Assembly (NCBI GenBank): GCA_021805725.1
Contig: JAJZEH010000078.1
Span: 1-15,249, forward strand
Source: Pseudomonadota bacterium
GTDB lineage: Bacteria > Pseudomonadota > Gammaproteobacteria > Burkholderiales > Ferrovaceae
Direction: 5' to 3'
Length of the DNA: 15,249 bases
The position numbers and the translations under genes are program-made. The notes beneath the pieces were generated by a model. The model made no database searches. It worked only from the letters and a program-made list of their open reading frames with translations, and was not told the origin of the DNA. Shown in pieces: positions 1 to 7,558 of this stretch (position 1 is its first letter; each line of letters starts with the position of its first letter).

Positions 1-5
1 ATCGC

Positions 6-275
6 ATGGTAGCAACCGCCGCCCAAAAAGCGCAGATCATGAGCGAATATCAGCGCGCCCCGAAGGACACCGGGTCACCCGAAGTCCAGATCGCCCTTTT
101 GACCGGGCGTATTAACGAGTTGACCGGGCATTTCAAGATTCATGTGAAGGATCACCATTCCCGCCGCGGCCTGCTGAAGCTCGTCAGCCAGCGCCGCAGC
201 CTGCTCGACTACCTCAAGCGCAAGAATGTTGACGGCTATCGTCAACTGATCGGGCGCCTGGGTATTCGCAAGTAA
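6..275 (+). CDS. rpsO: 30S ribosomal protein S15
   Basis: Ribosomal protein S15 binds the central domain of 16S rRNA early in 30S assembly. The 89-residue product has the usual length for the family. It shows the family signatures [13 protein letters not shown] (about residues 22-34), the DHHSRRGLL motif (about 49-57) and the LDYLKRKN stretch, and ends in LGIRK, much like other S15 proteins. The ATG at position 6 gives the expected N-terminus ([11 protein letters not shown]). Only five bases precede it, so the ribosome-binding site and promoter lie outside the window. It is followed by an intrinsic terminator and then pnp, the order found in many proteobacteria. In E. coli, S15 represses its own translation; that cannot be judged here because the leader is missing. 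Identification is secure. Confidence 0.98.
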   Translation: MVATAAQKAQIMSEYQRAPKDTGSPEVQIALLTGRINELTGHFKIHVKDHHSRRGLLKLVSQRRSLLDYLKRKNVDGYRQLIGRLGIRK

Positions 276-306
276 CTCCGGGGAAGTTTTCCCCATGGAA
301 TATCCG

Positions 307-347
307 CGCGGTGTGGTCCCCAATGATCGCACCGCGTTTTCTTTTTT
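307..347 (+). terminator. Intrinsic terminator between rpsO and pnp
   Basis: CGCGGTG at 307-313 pairs with CACCGCG at 330-336. The stem can extend inward through two wobble and two Watson-Crick pairs to 317/326. A T-rich run with one C follows at 337-347. This is a textbook rho-independent terminator about 30 nt after the rpsO stop. It ends about 30 nt before the chosen pnp start, so it probably works as an attenuator that lets some transcripts read into pnp, as at the E. coli rpsO-pnp junction. A smaller hairpin without a T run (GGGGAA 280-285 with TTCCCC 289-294) lies just upstream. Confidence 0.8.
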
Positions 348-365
348 GTGACGCTTTCCTTCAAT

Positions 366-370
366 GAGGA
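366..370 (+). promoter_or_regulatory. Ribosome-binding site that sets the pnp start
   Basis: GAGGA at 366-370 lies 7 nt before the GTG at 378. An in-frame GTG further upstream at 348 directly follows the terminator T run and has no Shine-Dalgarno sequence, so the start at 378 is preferred. Confidence 0.7.
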
Positions 371-377
371 CTTTCGC

Positions 378-2492
378 GTGAATCCGATTCGTAAAACATT
401 TCAACTGGGACGCCATCAGGTCACAATCGAGACGGGCGAAATTGCCCGCCAGGCCGACGGCGCCGTCATGGTGACCATGGAAGACACCGTGGTCCTGGTG
501 ACCTGCGTGGCCCAAAAATCGGCCAAGTCCGGCCAGGACTTTTTCCCGCTGACCGTGGACTATCAGGAACGCTTCTATGCAGGCGGCCGCATCCCTGGCG
601 GCTTCTTCAAGCGCGAAGGTCGTCCCACCGAGAAGGAAACCCTCACTTCCCGCCTGATCGACCGTCCCCTGCGCCCCCTGTTCCCCGAAGGTTTCTACAA
701 CGAAATCCAGATCATCGCCACGGTGATGTCCAGCAACAATGAAATCGATTCGGACATCCCCGCCATGATCGGCGCCTCTGCCGCCGTGGCCCTGGCAGGC
801 GTTCCCTTCGATGGTCCCATTGGTGCTGCCCGCGTGGGTTATGCCGATGGCGAATACATCCTCAATCCCACCGCCACCGAATTGACTACATCCCAGATGA
901 ACCTGGTGGTGGCAGGTACCAGCGAAGCCGTGCTGATGGTGGAGTCCGAAGCCAGCGAACTGCCCGAAGACGTCATGCTGGGTGCGGTGGTGTTTGGTCA
1001 CCAGCAAATGCAGGTGGCCATCGACGCCATCAATGCGCTGGCCGATGAAGCCGGCAAGGATGCCTGGGACTGGCAGGCGCCCGTCAAGGATGAAGCCCTG
1101 ATTGCGCGCATCAACGAGATTGCGCTGACCGACCTCAAGGCTGCTTACAGCATCCGTGCCAAGCAGGAACGCACCGTGCGCGTGGGCGAAATCCGCAAGA
1201 AGGTGCTGGAGGCCGTGCTGCCGGCAGACGCCACGCCCGATGTTCAGAATCACATCAAGAACCTGTTCGGCGACCTCGAAGCGCGCCTCGTGCGCACCCA
1301 GATCCTGGATGGCGAGCCGCGCATTGACGGACGCGACACCCGCACCGTGCGCCCCATCACCATCCGTGTCGGCGTGTTGCCGCGTACCCACGGTTCCGCG
1401 CTCTTCACGCGCGGCGAAACCCAGGCCCTGGTGGTTGCCACGCTGGGCACGGGACGCGATGAGCAGATCATCGATGCGCTGCAGGGCGAGTACAAAGACC
1501 GGTTCATGCTGCATTACAACTTCCCGCCCTATTCCACCGGCGAAACCGGACGCGTGGGCAGCCCCAAGCGCCGCGAAATCGGCCATGGCCGCCTCGCCAA
1601 GCGTGCCCTCGTGGCCACCTTGCCCTCCCCGGAAGAATTTGGTTACACGCTACGCGTGGTTTCGGAAATCACCGAGTCCAACGGTTCCAGCTCCATGGCT
1701 TCGGTGTGCGGCGGCTCGCTTGCCCTGATGGATGCCGGCGTTCCAGTCAAGGCCCATACCGCAGGTGTGGCCATGGGCCTGATCAAGGAAGGCAACCGCT
1801 TCGCGGTGCTGACGGACATCCTGGGGGACGAAGATCACCTGGGCGACATGGACTTCAAGGTGGCCGGTACCGATCGTGGCGTGACCGCACTTCAAATGGA
1901 CATCAAGATCACCGGCATCACCAGGGAGATCATGCAGGTAGCCCTGGCCCAGGCCAAGGAAGCCCGCATGCACATTCTGGGCATCATGAAGCAGGCCGTG
2001 CCCGATTCGCGCCAGGAATTGTCCACCTACGCCCCGCGCATCATCACCATCAAGATCAATCCGGAAAAAATCCGCGACGTGATCGGCAAGGGTGGTGCGG
2101 TGATTCGCGCCCTGACGGAAGAAACGGGCACCACCATCGACATCCAGGATGACGGTACCGTCAACATTGCCTGCCTCAGTTCCGAAGCGGGCGCTCTGGC
2201 AAAGAAGCGCATCGAGGAACTGACGGCCAACGTGGAAGTGGGCAAGGTTTATGAAGGCACCGTGCTGAAGTTGCTGGATTTCGGCGCCATCGTGAGCGTG
2301 CTGCCAGGCCGTGATGGTTTGCTGCACATCTCGCAGATTGCCAATGAGCGGGTCAATGCCGTGGCAGACCACCTGAAGGAAGGTCAGCAGGTCAAGGTCA
2401 AGGTACTGGAAGCCGACGAAAAAGGACGCCTGCGCCTGAGCATGAAGGCCTTGCTGGAACCAGCCGCTGCCGAGCAGCCTGCACCGCAATAA
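378..2492 (+). CDS. pnp: Polyribonucleotide nucleotidyltransferase (PNPase)
   Basis: PNPase degrades RNA 3' to 5' by phosphorolysis, releasing nucleoside diphosphates, and can also add 3' tails. It is a trimer and often part of the degradosome. The 704 residues fit the family (711 in E. coli). In order there are the first RNase PH core ([19 protein letters not shown]), the linking alpha domain, the second RNase PH core with the catalytic segment [16 protein letters not shown] (about 482-497), a KH domain with IGKGG (about residue 567) and an S1 domain from about 622 ([21 protein letters not shown]). The GTG at 378 follows a good ribosome-binding site and gives MNPIRKTFQ, the family N-terminus; the GTG at 348 would add ten unconserved residues. 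It is probably expressed both by readthrough from rpsO and from its own leader, where RNase III autoregulation is known in E. coli. Confidence 0.97.
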   Translation: MNPIRKTFQLGRHQVTIETGEIARQADGAVMVTMEDTVVLVTCVAQKSAKSGQDFFPLTVDYQERFYAGGRIPGGFFKREGRPTEKETLTSRLIDRPLRPLFPEGFYNEIQIIATVMSSNNEIDSDIPAMIGASAAVALAGVPFDGPIGAARVGYADGEYILNPTATELTTSQMNLVVAGTSEAVLMVESEASELPEDVMLGAVVFGHQQMQVAIDAINALADEAGKDAWDWQAPVKDEALIARINEIALTDLKAAYSIRAKQERTVRVGEIRKKVLEAVLPADATPDVQNHIKNLFGDLEARLVRTQILDGEPRIDGRDTRTVRPITIRVGVLPRTHGSALFTRGETQALVVATLGTGRDEQIIDALQGEYKDRFMLHYNFPPYSTGETGRVGSPKRREIGHGRLAKRALVATLPSPEEFGYTLRVVSEITESNGSSSMASVCGGSLALMDAGVPVKAHTAGVAMGLIKEGNRFAVLTDILGDEDHLGDMDFKVAGTDRGVTALQMDIKITGITREIMQVALAQAKEARMHILGIMKQAVPDSRQELSTYAPRIITIKINPEKIRDVIGKGGAVIRALTEETGTTIDIQDDGTVNIACLSSEAGALAKKRIEELTANVEVGKVYEGTVLKLLDFGAIVSVLPGRDGLLHISQIANERVNAVADHLKEGQQVKVKVLEADEKGRLRLSMKALLEPAAAEQPAPQ

Positions 2493-2548
2493 GCGCTTGG
2501 TTGGTGCATTTCAGCCAGGACCTGGTTTAATTGCACCACCACTGACGA

Positions 2549-2583
2549 TTGTGAAAACGGCCCCTGTGGGGCCGTTTTCACAA
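2549..2583 (+). terminator. Hairpin downstream of pnp
   Basis: A 16-bp perfect stem (2549-2564 with 2568-2583) has a TGT loop. The GC-rich core GGCCCC/GGGGCC is followed by GTTTTCACA inside the 3' arm, so the usable U run is only four Ts. It lies about 57 nt after the pnp stop and is the likely pnp terminator. A weaker upstream stem (TGGTGCA 2502-2508 with TGCACCA 2532-2538) may add 3'-end structure to the pnp mRNA. Confidence 0.7.
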
Positions 2584-2614
2584 AAAAAAGCCGGATTCTG
2601 TTTAAGAATCCGGC
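2582..2614 (-). terminator. Intrinsic terminator of the two-component operon
   Basis: On the minus strand, GCCGGATTCT (2614-2605) pairs with AGAATCCGGC (2599-2590) around a 5-nt loop. The complement of the A8 tract at 2589-2582 then supplies eight Us. This is a strong rho-independent terminator for the response-regulator gene that stops at 2692. It stands back to back with the pnp hairpin. Confidence 0.85.
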
Positions 2615-2691
2615 AACTAAATCCACAATAGGAGGCATCCACAACAACCCGCGCGATCCTCACTGGAGATAGAGAGCATTTATCGTGCCAG

Positions 2692-4086
2692 CTATGGCAG
2701 AGGGTTCTCCAGTCGAATGCGGTACTTTTCCATGCGGTAGCGCAAGGTCATGCGGGTAATGCCAAGGCGCCGCGCCGCCTCGGAAATGTTGCCGCGACTC
2801 TCCGTCAGGGCCTGCTGGATCAGGGTCCGTTCCGCATCCCCCAGCGTCACTCCGCGCCAGCCCTCCGGCACGGGCTGGGCATCCGCCTCGGGTTTGGCAG
2901 GAAGGGCAAAGGCCGCAACCGTCAGCGGGGCATCTCCCGAGAGCAGCACGGCGCGTTCCGTCAAATGCTTCAGTTCACGCACGTTACCAGGCCAGGCATA
3001 GCTTGCGAGGGCATCCAGGGCGTCGTCGCTGAACCGGGGTGTGGCCAGCCGGTAACGCTGCGCTGTCTGCTGGGCATAGTGGCGCGCCAGGAGCAGGATG
3101 TCCTCGCCGCGTTCGCGCAAAGGGGGCAGGGCCAGGGTCAGGACGTTTAGGCGGAAGTACAGGTCGGAACGAAAGTCTCCCCGTTCCACCTGCTCTCGCA
3201 GGTCGCGATTGCTGGCCGCCACGAAGCGGGCGTGAATGGGTCTTTCATGCACCGAGCCCACGCGACGCACCCGGCGTCGCTCGATCACGGTCAACAACTT
3301 GGCCTGCAGGTCAAGCGGCAGTTCGCCAATCTCGTCCAGGAAAACAGTGCCGTTTTCCGCGGCCTCCAGCAAGCCGGTGCGTGCCTGCAGGGCACTGGTG
3401 TAAGCGCCCTTTTCGTGGCCAAACAGTTCGGCTTCGACCAGATCGCGCGGCAACGCAGCGCAGTCCACATGGATGAAGGGGGCCGCATGGTTGGCGCTTT
3501 CCTGGTGTAGCAGTTGCGCCACCACGTCCTTGCCTGATCCGGTTTCGCCCTGGATCAGGACGGTGGGGCCGGCGCTTTGCGCACTGGAAAGTTTGCCCAG
3601 TTGCTGGATTTGCTGGCGCAGCGCGCAGATGGCCGGGCTATCGCCCAGCAGGGCCACGCCTTCCCGGGTGCGCGCCTCGCGCTCGCGCGACCAGGACAAT
3701 TGCTGCTGCACGCCATTGCGGTGCAGGGTGGCCGCCACGGCAATGACCATTTCCTCAAGGTCGATGGGTTTCTTGAGGTAATCGGCAGCCCCCAGCTTCA
3801 TGGCGCGCACTGCATCGGCCACCTCGCCAAAGGCCGTCATCACCACCACCGGCACAGGCTGTTCATCGCGACCGCGCATCAGTTGTGCCAGCCGCTCCAG
3901 CCCGTCGCCATCGGGCAGGCGCAAATCGAGCAGCACGAGGTCGGGGGATTCCTGCGCGGCGCGCGCCACGCCTTCACTGAGCGTCGTGGTCAGGGTACAG
4001 GCGTAACCGGCTTGCTCCAGGCGCTTTCCCACCGCCCGGGCAAACAGGACTTCATCCTCGATGATCAGTATTCGTGTCGCACTCAT
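2692..4086 (-). CDS. NtrC-family sigma54-type response regulator
   Basis: This is a cytoplasmic DNA-binding regulator of 464 residues that should be phosphorylated by the kinase encoded just upstream. Residues 5-118 form a receiver domain with acidic pair E10-D11, phospho-acceptor D54 ([11 protein letters not shown]), T84 and K106. Residues about 147-375 form the AAA+ domain, with Walker A GETGSGKD (180-187), Walker [10 protein letters not shown] (247-255) and WPGNVREL. The C-terminus is a Fis-type helix-turn-helix ([20 protein letters not shown]). The sigma54-contact loop, normally GAFTGA, reads GAYTSA at 227-232. The ATG at 4086 overlaps the kinase stop as ATGA, which implies translational coupling; an upstream in-frame GTG-type start at 4101 would lie inside the kinase gene. 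The stop is TAG. I cannot name the regulon or signal: no clear -24/-12 promoter was found nearby. AtoC, ZraR and NtrC are family relatives, not identifications. Confidence 0.93.
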   Translation of the reverse strand: MSATRILIIEDEVLFARAVGKRLEQAGYACTLTTTLSEGVARAAQESPDLVLLDLRLPDGDGLERLAQLMRGRDEQPVPVVVMTAFGEVADAVRAMKLGAADYLKKPIDLEEMVIAVAATLHRNGVQQQLSWSREREARTREGVALLGDSPAICALRQQIQQLGKLSSAQSAGPTVLIQGETGSGKDVVAQLLHQESANHAAPFIHVDCAALPRDLVEAELFGHEKGAYTSALQARTGLLEAAENGTVFLDEIGELPLDLQAKLLTVIERRRVRRVGSVHERPIHARFVAASNRDLREQVERGDFRSDLYFRLNVLTLALPPLRERGEDILLLARHYAQQTAQRYRLATPRFSDDALDALASYAWPGNVRELKHLTERAVLLSGDAPLTVAAFALPAKPEADAQPVPEGWRGVTLGDAERTLIQQALTESRGNISEAARRLGITRMTLRYRMEKYRIRLENPLP

Positions 4087-5528
4087 GAGATGGGCAACCA
4101 TAACAGGGCCTGTGTGCCCCCTTCGGGGCGAATGGCGAACTGTACACCGCCGCCGTGGATTTCAAACACCTTGAGCGCAAAAGGAATGCCCAGTCCCGTG
4201 CCGGTGCGCTTGGTGGTGGGGCCAGGGGTGAGCTTGCCTGCTTCTGGGGCGGAAGAAAGCCCCGGGCCCTCATCGCAGAGGGTCAGCGTGATGCGACTCG
4301 CATCAGCGCCCAAGGCAAGCGTGACGGTGCCGCCCGGCGGAGAGGCTTCGATGCTGTTGACCAAGAGCCCGTGCACGGCCTGCTCCACCAGTTCAGGATC
4401 AATCCGGGCAGACAGACTGGCCTCGGGGTCCTGCAGAACCATGCGCACCCCGCGATGCCGCGCCAGGGGTTCGGTCATGGCCATCAGGTCGGTGATGAGA
4501 GGGGCGAGCGCCGTATCCTGGCGCTGGGCCTCGAGCGGGTGAAGATAGGAGAGCAGGGATTCGGTCCAGCGTTCCAGGCGGTCACAACTGTCCATGATGC
4601 CCTGCAGCCCCTCGCGCATTTCCGGGGACAGACCCGGAGTGCGCAGGACCTGGGCAGTGGCGCGGATGCTGGCGAGCGGATTGCGGATGTTGTGGGCCAC
4701 GATGGGGACGAGCGAGCCCAGGGTTGCCTGTCGCTCGGCGCTCACCAGCGCCTTGCGGCTCTGCGCAAGATCGTTGGCCATCTGGTTGATGGCGTCAGCG
4801 AGGGTGACGAGTTCCAGCGCGCCCTGGCGCGGAACGGGGTGCGCCAACTCGCCCGCTGCCAGCACCCGGGTAGATTGCAGCACCTGCGTCAAGGGCTGCA
4901 GAAAATGGTTGCGCAGGAAGCGCTGGGTGAGCAGCCACAGGCCGACGGCGAGCAGGATGGGGATGACGAGCAGCAACGGGGTATAGCGGGCGAGGGAGGT
5001 CAGCTTTTGCTGCAGGGTGTCCTGCTGTTGCACCAGGAGATGGTCAATCTGGCCGAAGGCCGCCTCATAGGCGCGGATGCCGCCGGATTCCAGGTCGACG
5101 TCCAGAACCCGCTGCAACAGGTGTTCGTCGGAGGGCACCGGCCCGAAGGCCACCAGATCCGTGTGCAGGTAGATTTCGCGGTAGGAGCGTTTGAGTTCGT
5201 TGACCGCATTGGCCTCATCCCCCGGCCGCGCGTTTTGCGTCAGGCGTTTTAATCCCGCCTCGATTTGCAAGCCGAACTCGCGGTACTGGGATTGGGCCTG
5301 GGGGTCATCCAGGAAGGCGGCATCGAAGACTTCCTTCATCTGCCGGTAGAGGGTGCCGCGCATGGCGTCCACTTCGTGCAGCATGGACTGCAGCCGCAGG
5401 GATTCTTCCGTTGTGGTTTGCCACAGGTATAATCCTCCTGCCCCCAGGACGCTGGTACAGAACACCAGCGCCAGGTAGATGGCAGAATAGCGCAAAGTGA
5501 TCTGCTGGAGTGAGCGGGGCAGGTCCAT
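4083..5528 (-). CDS. Membrane sensor histidine kinase (HAMP-HisKA-HATPase)
   Basis: The 481-residue kinase senses an unknown signal and should phosphorylate the partner regulator encoded by the overlapping downstream gene. A short N-terminal tail is followed by membrane helix 1 (about 14-36), a periplasmic region of about 145 residues that looks mostly helical (37-182), and membrane helix 2 (about 183-203). Then come a HAMP linker (about 204-257), a HisKA domain with phospho-accepting H279 in HNIRNPL, and an ATPase domain with N box N391, G1 box DEGPGL (419-424) and G2 box GTGLGI (443-448). The residue after the histidine is N280, where most HisKA kinases have E or D. The ATG at 5528 has no clear Shine-Dalgarno sequence. 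The gene starts 57 nt from the divergent dksA. The overall plan suits a NtrB/ZraS-like kinase; the ligand cannot be read from the sequence. Confidence 0.93.
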   Translation of the reverse strand: MDLPRSLQQITLRYSAIYLALVFCTSVLGAGGLYLWQTTTEESLRLQSMLHEVDAMRGTLYRQMKEVFDAAFLDDPQAQSQYREFGLQIEAGLKRLTQNARPGDEANAVNELKRSYREIYLHTDLVAFGPVPSDEHLLQRVLDVDLESGGIRAYEAAFGQIDHLLVQQQDTLQQKLTSLARYTPLLLVIPILLAVGLWLLTQRFLRNHFLQPLTQVLQSTRVLAAGELAHPVPRQGALELVTLADAINQMANDLAQSRKALVSAERQATLGSLVPIVAHNIRNPLASIRATAQVLRTPGLSPEMREGLQGIMDSCDRLERWTESLLSYLHPLEAQRQDTALAPLITDLMAMTEPLARHRGVRMVLQDPEASLSARIDPELVEQAVHGLLVNSIEASPPGGTVTLALGADASRITLTLCDEGPGLSSAPEAGKLTPGPTTKRTGTGLGIPFALKVFEIHGGGVQFAIRPEGGTQALLWLPIS

Positions 5529-5558
5529 GGAACGAGTTAGTCTATCAGAAGCCGCTTG

Positions 5559-5567
5559 TGTTAGAAT
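5559..5567 (+). promoter_or_regulatory. Candidate dksA promoter (extended -10)
   Basis: TGTTAGAAT is an extended -10 element (TG, one base, TAGAAT). No good -35 hexamer lies at 16-18 nt upstream, as is common for extended -10 promoters. Transcription would begin near 5574, giving a leader of about 12 nt before the GTG at 5586. Confidence 0.5.
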
Positions 5568-5585
5568 GCGCCGTTTAGGTGGGTC

Positions 5586-6044
5586 GTGTCGGCCCTCGAT
5601 TGTTCACTTTGGTTCAATGCCATGGCAGAAGCAACCCTCAAGCAATTTGCACCTTACGTCCCCAAAAAAGGGGAGGCGTACATGAATAAAAAGCAACTGG
5701 ATCATTTTCGCCGGTTGCTGGAAGGCTGGAAGTCCGAGCTGGGTGAGGACATCGATCGCACCGTACACACCATGCAGGACGAAGCCACCGTGTTTGCCGA
5801 TCCCAATGATCGCGCCAGCCAGGAATCGGACATGGCGCTGGAATTGCGCAACCGTGACCGGGAGCGCAAGCTGATCAAGAAAATCGACGAGACCATTGCC
5901 AAGATCGACGCAGGCGAATACGGCTACTGCAACACCTGCGGGGTCGAGATCGGACTGAATCGCCTGCAGGCGCGCCCCACGGCAAGCCTGTGCATCGACT
6001 GCAAGCAGCTGGAAGAGATGCGCGAGCGGCAGGTGGCCAAGTAA
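5586..6044 (+). CDS. dksA: RNA polymerase-binding transcription factor DksA
   Basis: DksA enters the RNA polymerase secondary channel and, with ppGpp, retunes rRNA, tRNA and amino-acid promoters in the stringent response. The 152 residues closely follow E. coli DksA (151). There is a coiled coil with the tip motif DPNDRA (D72, D75, A77), the stretch ELRNRDRERKLIKKI, and a complete four-cysteine zinc site (C115, C118, C136, C139). The GTG at 5586 has AGGTGG just upstream and gives the full-length N-terminus. An ATG at 5622 has no ribosome-binding site. The ATG at 5682 has a strong GGGGAGG 5 nt upstream and would yield a 120-residue form lacking the N-terminal helix; that methionine aligns with an internal one in E. 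coli (EEYMNEAQ), so I keep the long form. It converges with slmA on a shared terminator. Confidence 0.95.
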   Translation: MSALDCSLWFNAMAEATLKQFAPYVPKKGEAYMNKKQLDHFRRLLEGWKSELGEDIDRTVHTMQDEATVFADPNDRASQESDMALELRNRDRERKLIKKIDETIAKIDAGEYGYCNTCGVEIGLNRLQARPTASLCIDCKQLEEMRERQVAK

Positions 6045-6067
6045 CCCGTCGCTGGTCCTGACCCGTT

Positions 6068-6098
6068 AAAAAACCACATCGCCCGATGTGGTTTTTTT
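6068..6098. terminator. Bidirectional terminator shared by dksA and slmA
   Basis: CCACATCG (6074-6081) pairs with CGATGTGG (6084-6091). A6 precedes it (6068-6073) and T7 follows it (6092-6098). The hairpin therefore ends dksA on the plus strand and slmA on the minus strand. The slmA stop codon (6099-6097) lies at the edge of the T run. Confidence 0.9.
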
Positions 6099-6672
6099 AT
6101 GGGCGCAGCAGGGCCCATTGCAGCTCCCAATCCGCCAGGGGCGAGCGTTTGAAGCCGCTTTTGGCAAACTGTTGCCAGCGCCCGATGACGTAGCACAGCA
6201 GGGCATTGGCGTAGGCGCTGGTAGGCGTGTTGGGGGGCACTTCGGCACCGCTTGCCGCAATGCGCAGGCTCTGGCGCAGCGTGGCTTCCAGGCGGTCGTG
6301 GACCTGATTGATGCGCGCCTGCAAACGCTCGTTTTCGTGGATCAGGGCGTCTCCGATCAGCACCCGGGTCATGCCCGGATTTTTATCGGCAAAGGCCAGC
6401 ATCAGGGCCATCGTCGATTCCACCTGATCCAGCCCCAGGGGTTTTTCGGCGAGGATGCGGTTGATGCGGCTGAACAGGGTCTCTTCGATGAATGCGATCA
6501 GGCCTTCGAACATCTGGGCCTTGCTGGCAAAGTGTCTGTAGAGGGCGGCCTCGGACAGGTCAAGACGACGCGCCAGGTTGGCCGTGGTGGTTTTTTCCGC
6601 CTGGGGTTGTTCCAGCATGGATGCCAGCGTCTGCAGAATCTCGTTGCGCCGTTCACCGGGTTTTGTGGTCAC
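6097..6672 (-). CDS. slmA: Nucleoid occlusion factor SlmA (TetR family)
   Basis: SlmA binds specific chromosomal sites and blocks FtsZ assembly over the nucleoid. The 191-residue product (198 in E. coli) begins ERRNEILQTLASMLE, continues with a TetR-type helix-turn-helix ending in LSEAALYRHFASKAQMFEGLI, and keeps SlmA-specific stretches such as FIEETLFSRINRIL and NPGMTRVLIGDAL. These match SlmA rather than a generic TetR repressor. The GTG at 6672 is chosen because AAGGAG (6686-6681) lies 8 nt upstream and because it fits the family N-terminus. An ATG at 6750 would add 26 unconserved residues and has no such site. The gene converges with dksA and diverges from yebC across 139 bp. Clusters with yebC-ruvC-tol differ from the E. 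coli position of slmA. Confidence 0.9.
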   Translation of the reverse strand: MTTKPGERRNEILQTLASMLEQPQAEKTTTANLARRLDLSEAALYRHFASKAQMFEGLIAFIEETLFSRINRILAEKPLGLDQVESTMALMLAFADKNPGMTRVLIGDALIHENERLQARINQVHDRLEATLRQSLRIAASGAEVPPNTPTSAYANALLCYVIGRWQQFAKSGFKRSPLADWELQWALLRP

Positions 6673-6680
6673 GCTTTTCG

Positions 6681-6686
6681 CTCCTT
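6681..6686 (-). promoter_or_regulatory. Ribosome-binding site that sets the slmA start
   Basis: AAGGAG on the minus strand lies 8 nt before the GTG at 6672. This supports the shorter reading of slmA. Confidence 0.75.
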
Positions 6687-6757
6687 GGCGTTGCTCTATG
6701 GGTGGCAACTGAAGTGCGGATGGTAACACCACCCCGTGAAGGGCGGACACCTGGCCA

Positions 6758-6766
6758 TGCTAGAAT
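6758..6766 (+). promoter_or_regulatory. Candidate yebC promoter (extended -10)
   Basis: TGCTAGAAT repeats the extended -10 pattern seen before dksA (TG, one base, TAGAAT). No convincing -35 is visible. It lies 45 nt before the yebC start and could drive the yebC-ruvCAB-tol run. Confidence 0.5.
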
Positions 6767-6811
6767 GGCCGCATTTCATTCGCGCTACCCTACAGACCTA
6801 AGGATACGATT

Positions 6812-7537
6812 GTGGCAGGACATTCCAAGTGGGCCAATATCAAGCACAAGAAAGCTGCGGCTGACGCCAAGCGCGGCAAGGTCTTTACCCGGTTGATCAA
6901 GGAAATCACGGTGGCCGCCCGCATCGGCGGCGGCGACGCGGGCAGCAACCCAAGGTTGCGCCTTGCCGTGGACAAGGCCTTCGACCAGAACATGCCCAAG
7001 GACACCGTGGAACGTGCCATCAAACGCGGCAGCGGCGACCTGGAAGGCGTCAACTATGAAGAGATGCGCTACGAGGGTTACGGCATCAATGGCGCCGCCG
7101 TCATGGTGGATGCCCTGACGGACAACAAAACCCGCACCGTGGCCGACGTACGCCATGCCTTCAGCAAATTTGGCGGCAATCTCGGCACGGACGGGTCGGT
7201 GGCCTTTCTGTTTACCCATTGCGGCCAGATGGTTTTCCCCCCCGGCACGGATGAAGATCGCCTGATGGAGGCGGCCCTGGAAGCGGGAGCGGATGACGTG
7301 GTGAGCCACGAGGACGGCAGCATCGAGGTGGTGACGCCACCCTACGAGTTTTCGACCATCAAGGCGGAGCTGGAAAAGGCAGGTTTCAAGGCGGAGTTTG
7401 GCGAAGTCACCATGAAGCCGCAGAACGAAACCGAATTTTCAGGAGACGATGCGGCGCGCATGCAAAAGTTGCTGGATGCACTTGAAAACCTGGACGACGT
7501 TCAGGCGGTGTACACCACCGCCGTGTTCTCTGAATAA
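6812..7537 (+). CDS. yebC: YebC/TACO1-family protein
   Basis: YebC-family proteins bind DNA or ribosomes; members act as transcription regulators or help translate proline-rich stretches, so the exact role is not fixed by sequence. The 241 residues have the usual length. The family N-terminus [23 protein letters not shown] is present in full, followed by [13 protein letters not shown], the [14 protein letters not shown] motif and [16 protein letters not shown], with the typical C-terminus reading [12 protein letters not shown]. It starts with GTG at 6812, with AAGGA at 6800-6804 seven nt upstream. It lies 21 nt before the proposed ruvC start; yebC next to ruvC is a very common arrangement. 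Confidence 0.96.
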   Translation: MAGHSKWANIKHKKAAADAKRGKVFTRLIKEITVAARIGGGDAGSNPRLRLAVDKAFDQNMPKDTVERAIKRGSGDLEGVNYEEMRYEGYGINGAAVMVDALTDNKTRTVADVRHAFSKFGGNLGTDGSVAFLFTHCGQMVFPPGTDEDRLMEAALEAGADDVVSHEDGSIEVVTPPYEFSTIKAELEKAGFKAEFGEVTMKPQNETEFSGDDAARMQKLLDALENLDDVQAVYTTAVFSE

Positions 7538-7545
7538 CCCGGCTG

Positions 7546-7552
7546 AAAGGAG
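7546..7552 (+). promoter_or_regulatory. Ribosome-binding site ahead of ruvC
   Basis: AAAGGAG at 7546-7552 is a strong Shine-Dalgarno sequence. It sits 6 nt before the ATC at 7559 and 15 nt before the TTG at 7568. The spacing favours initiation at or near 7559, though ATC is not a normal start codon. Confidence 0.75.
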
Positions 7553-7558
7553 ACGCTC

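Noticed and set aside
75..1586. 503-codon frame antisense to rpsO and pnp
   Set aside because: It is a high-GC shadow rich in His and Gly, and crosses two certain genes on the other strand.
2521..2545. Possible sigma54 -24/-12 promoter near the end of pnp
   Set aside because: The GG and GC pairs are not at the required spacing, and no gene follows on that strand.
3577..5252. Long plus-strand frames opposite the regulator and kinase genes
   Set aside because: The minus-strand proteins have complete domain sets; the opposite frames show no motifs.
6673..6750. N-terminal 26-residue extension of slmA
   Set aside because: It lacks family similarity, and a strong ribosome-binding site supports the GTG at 6672.
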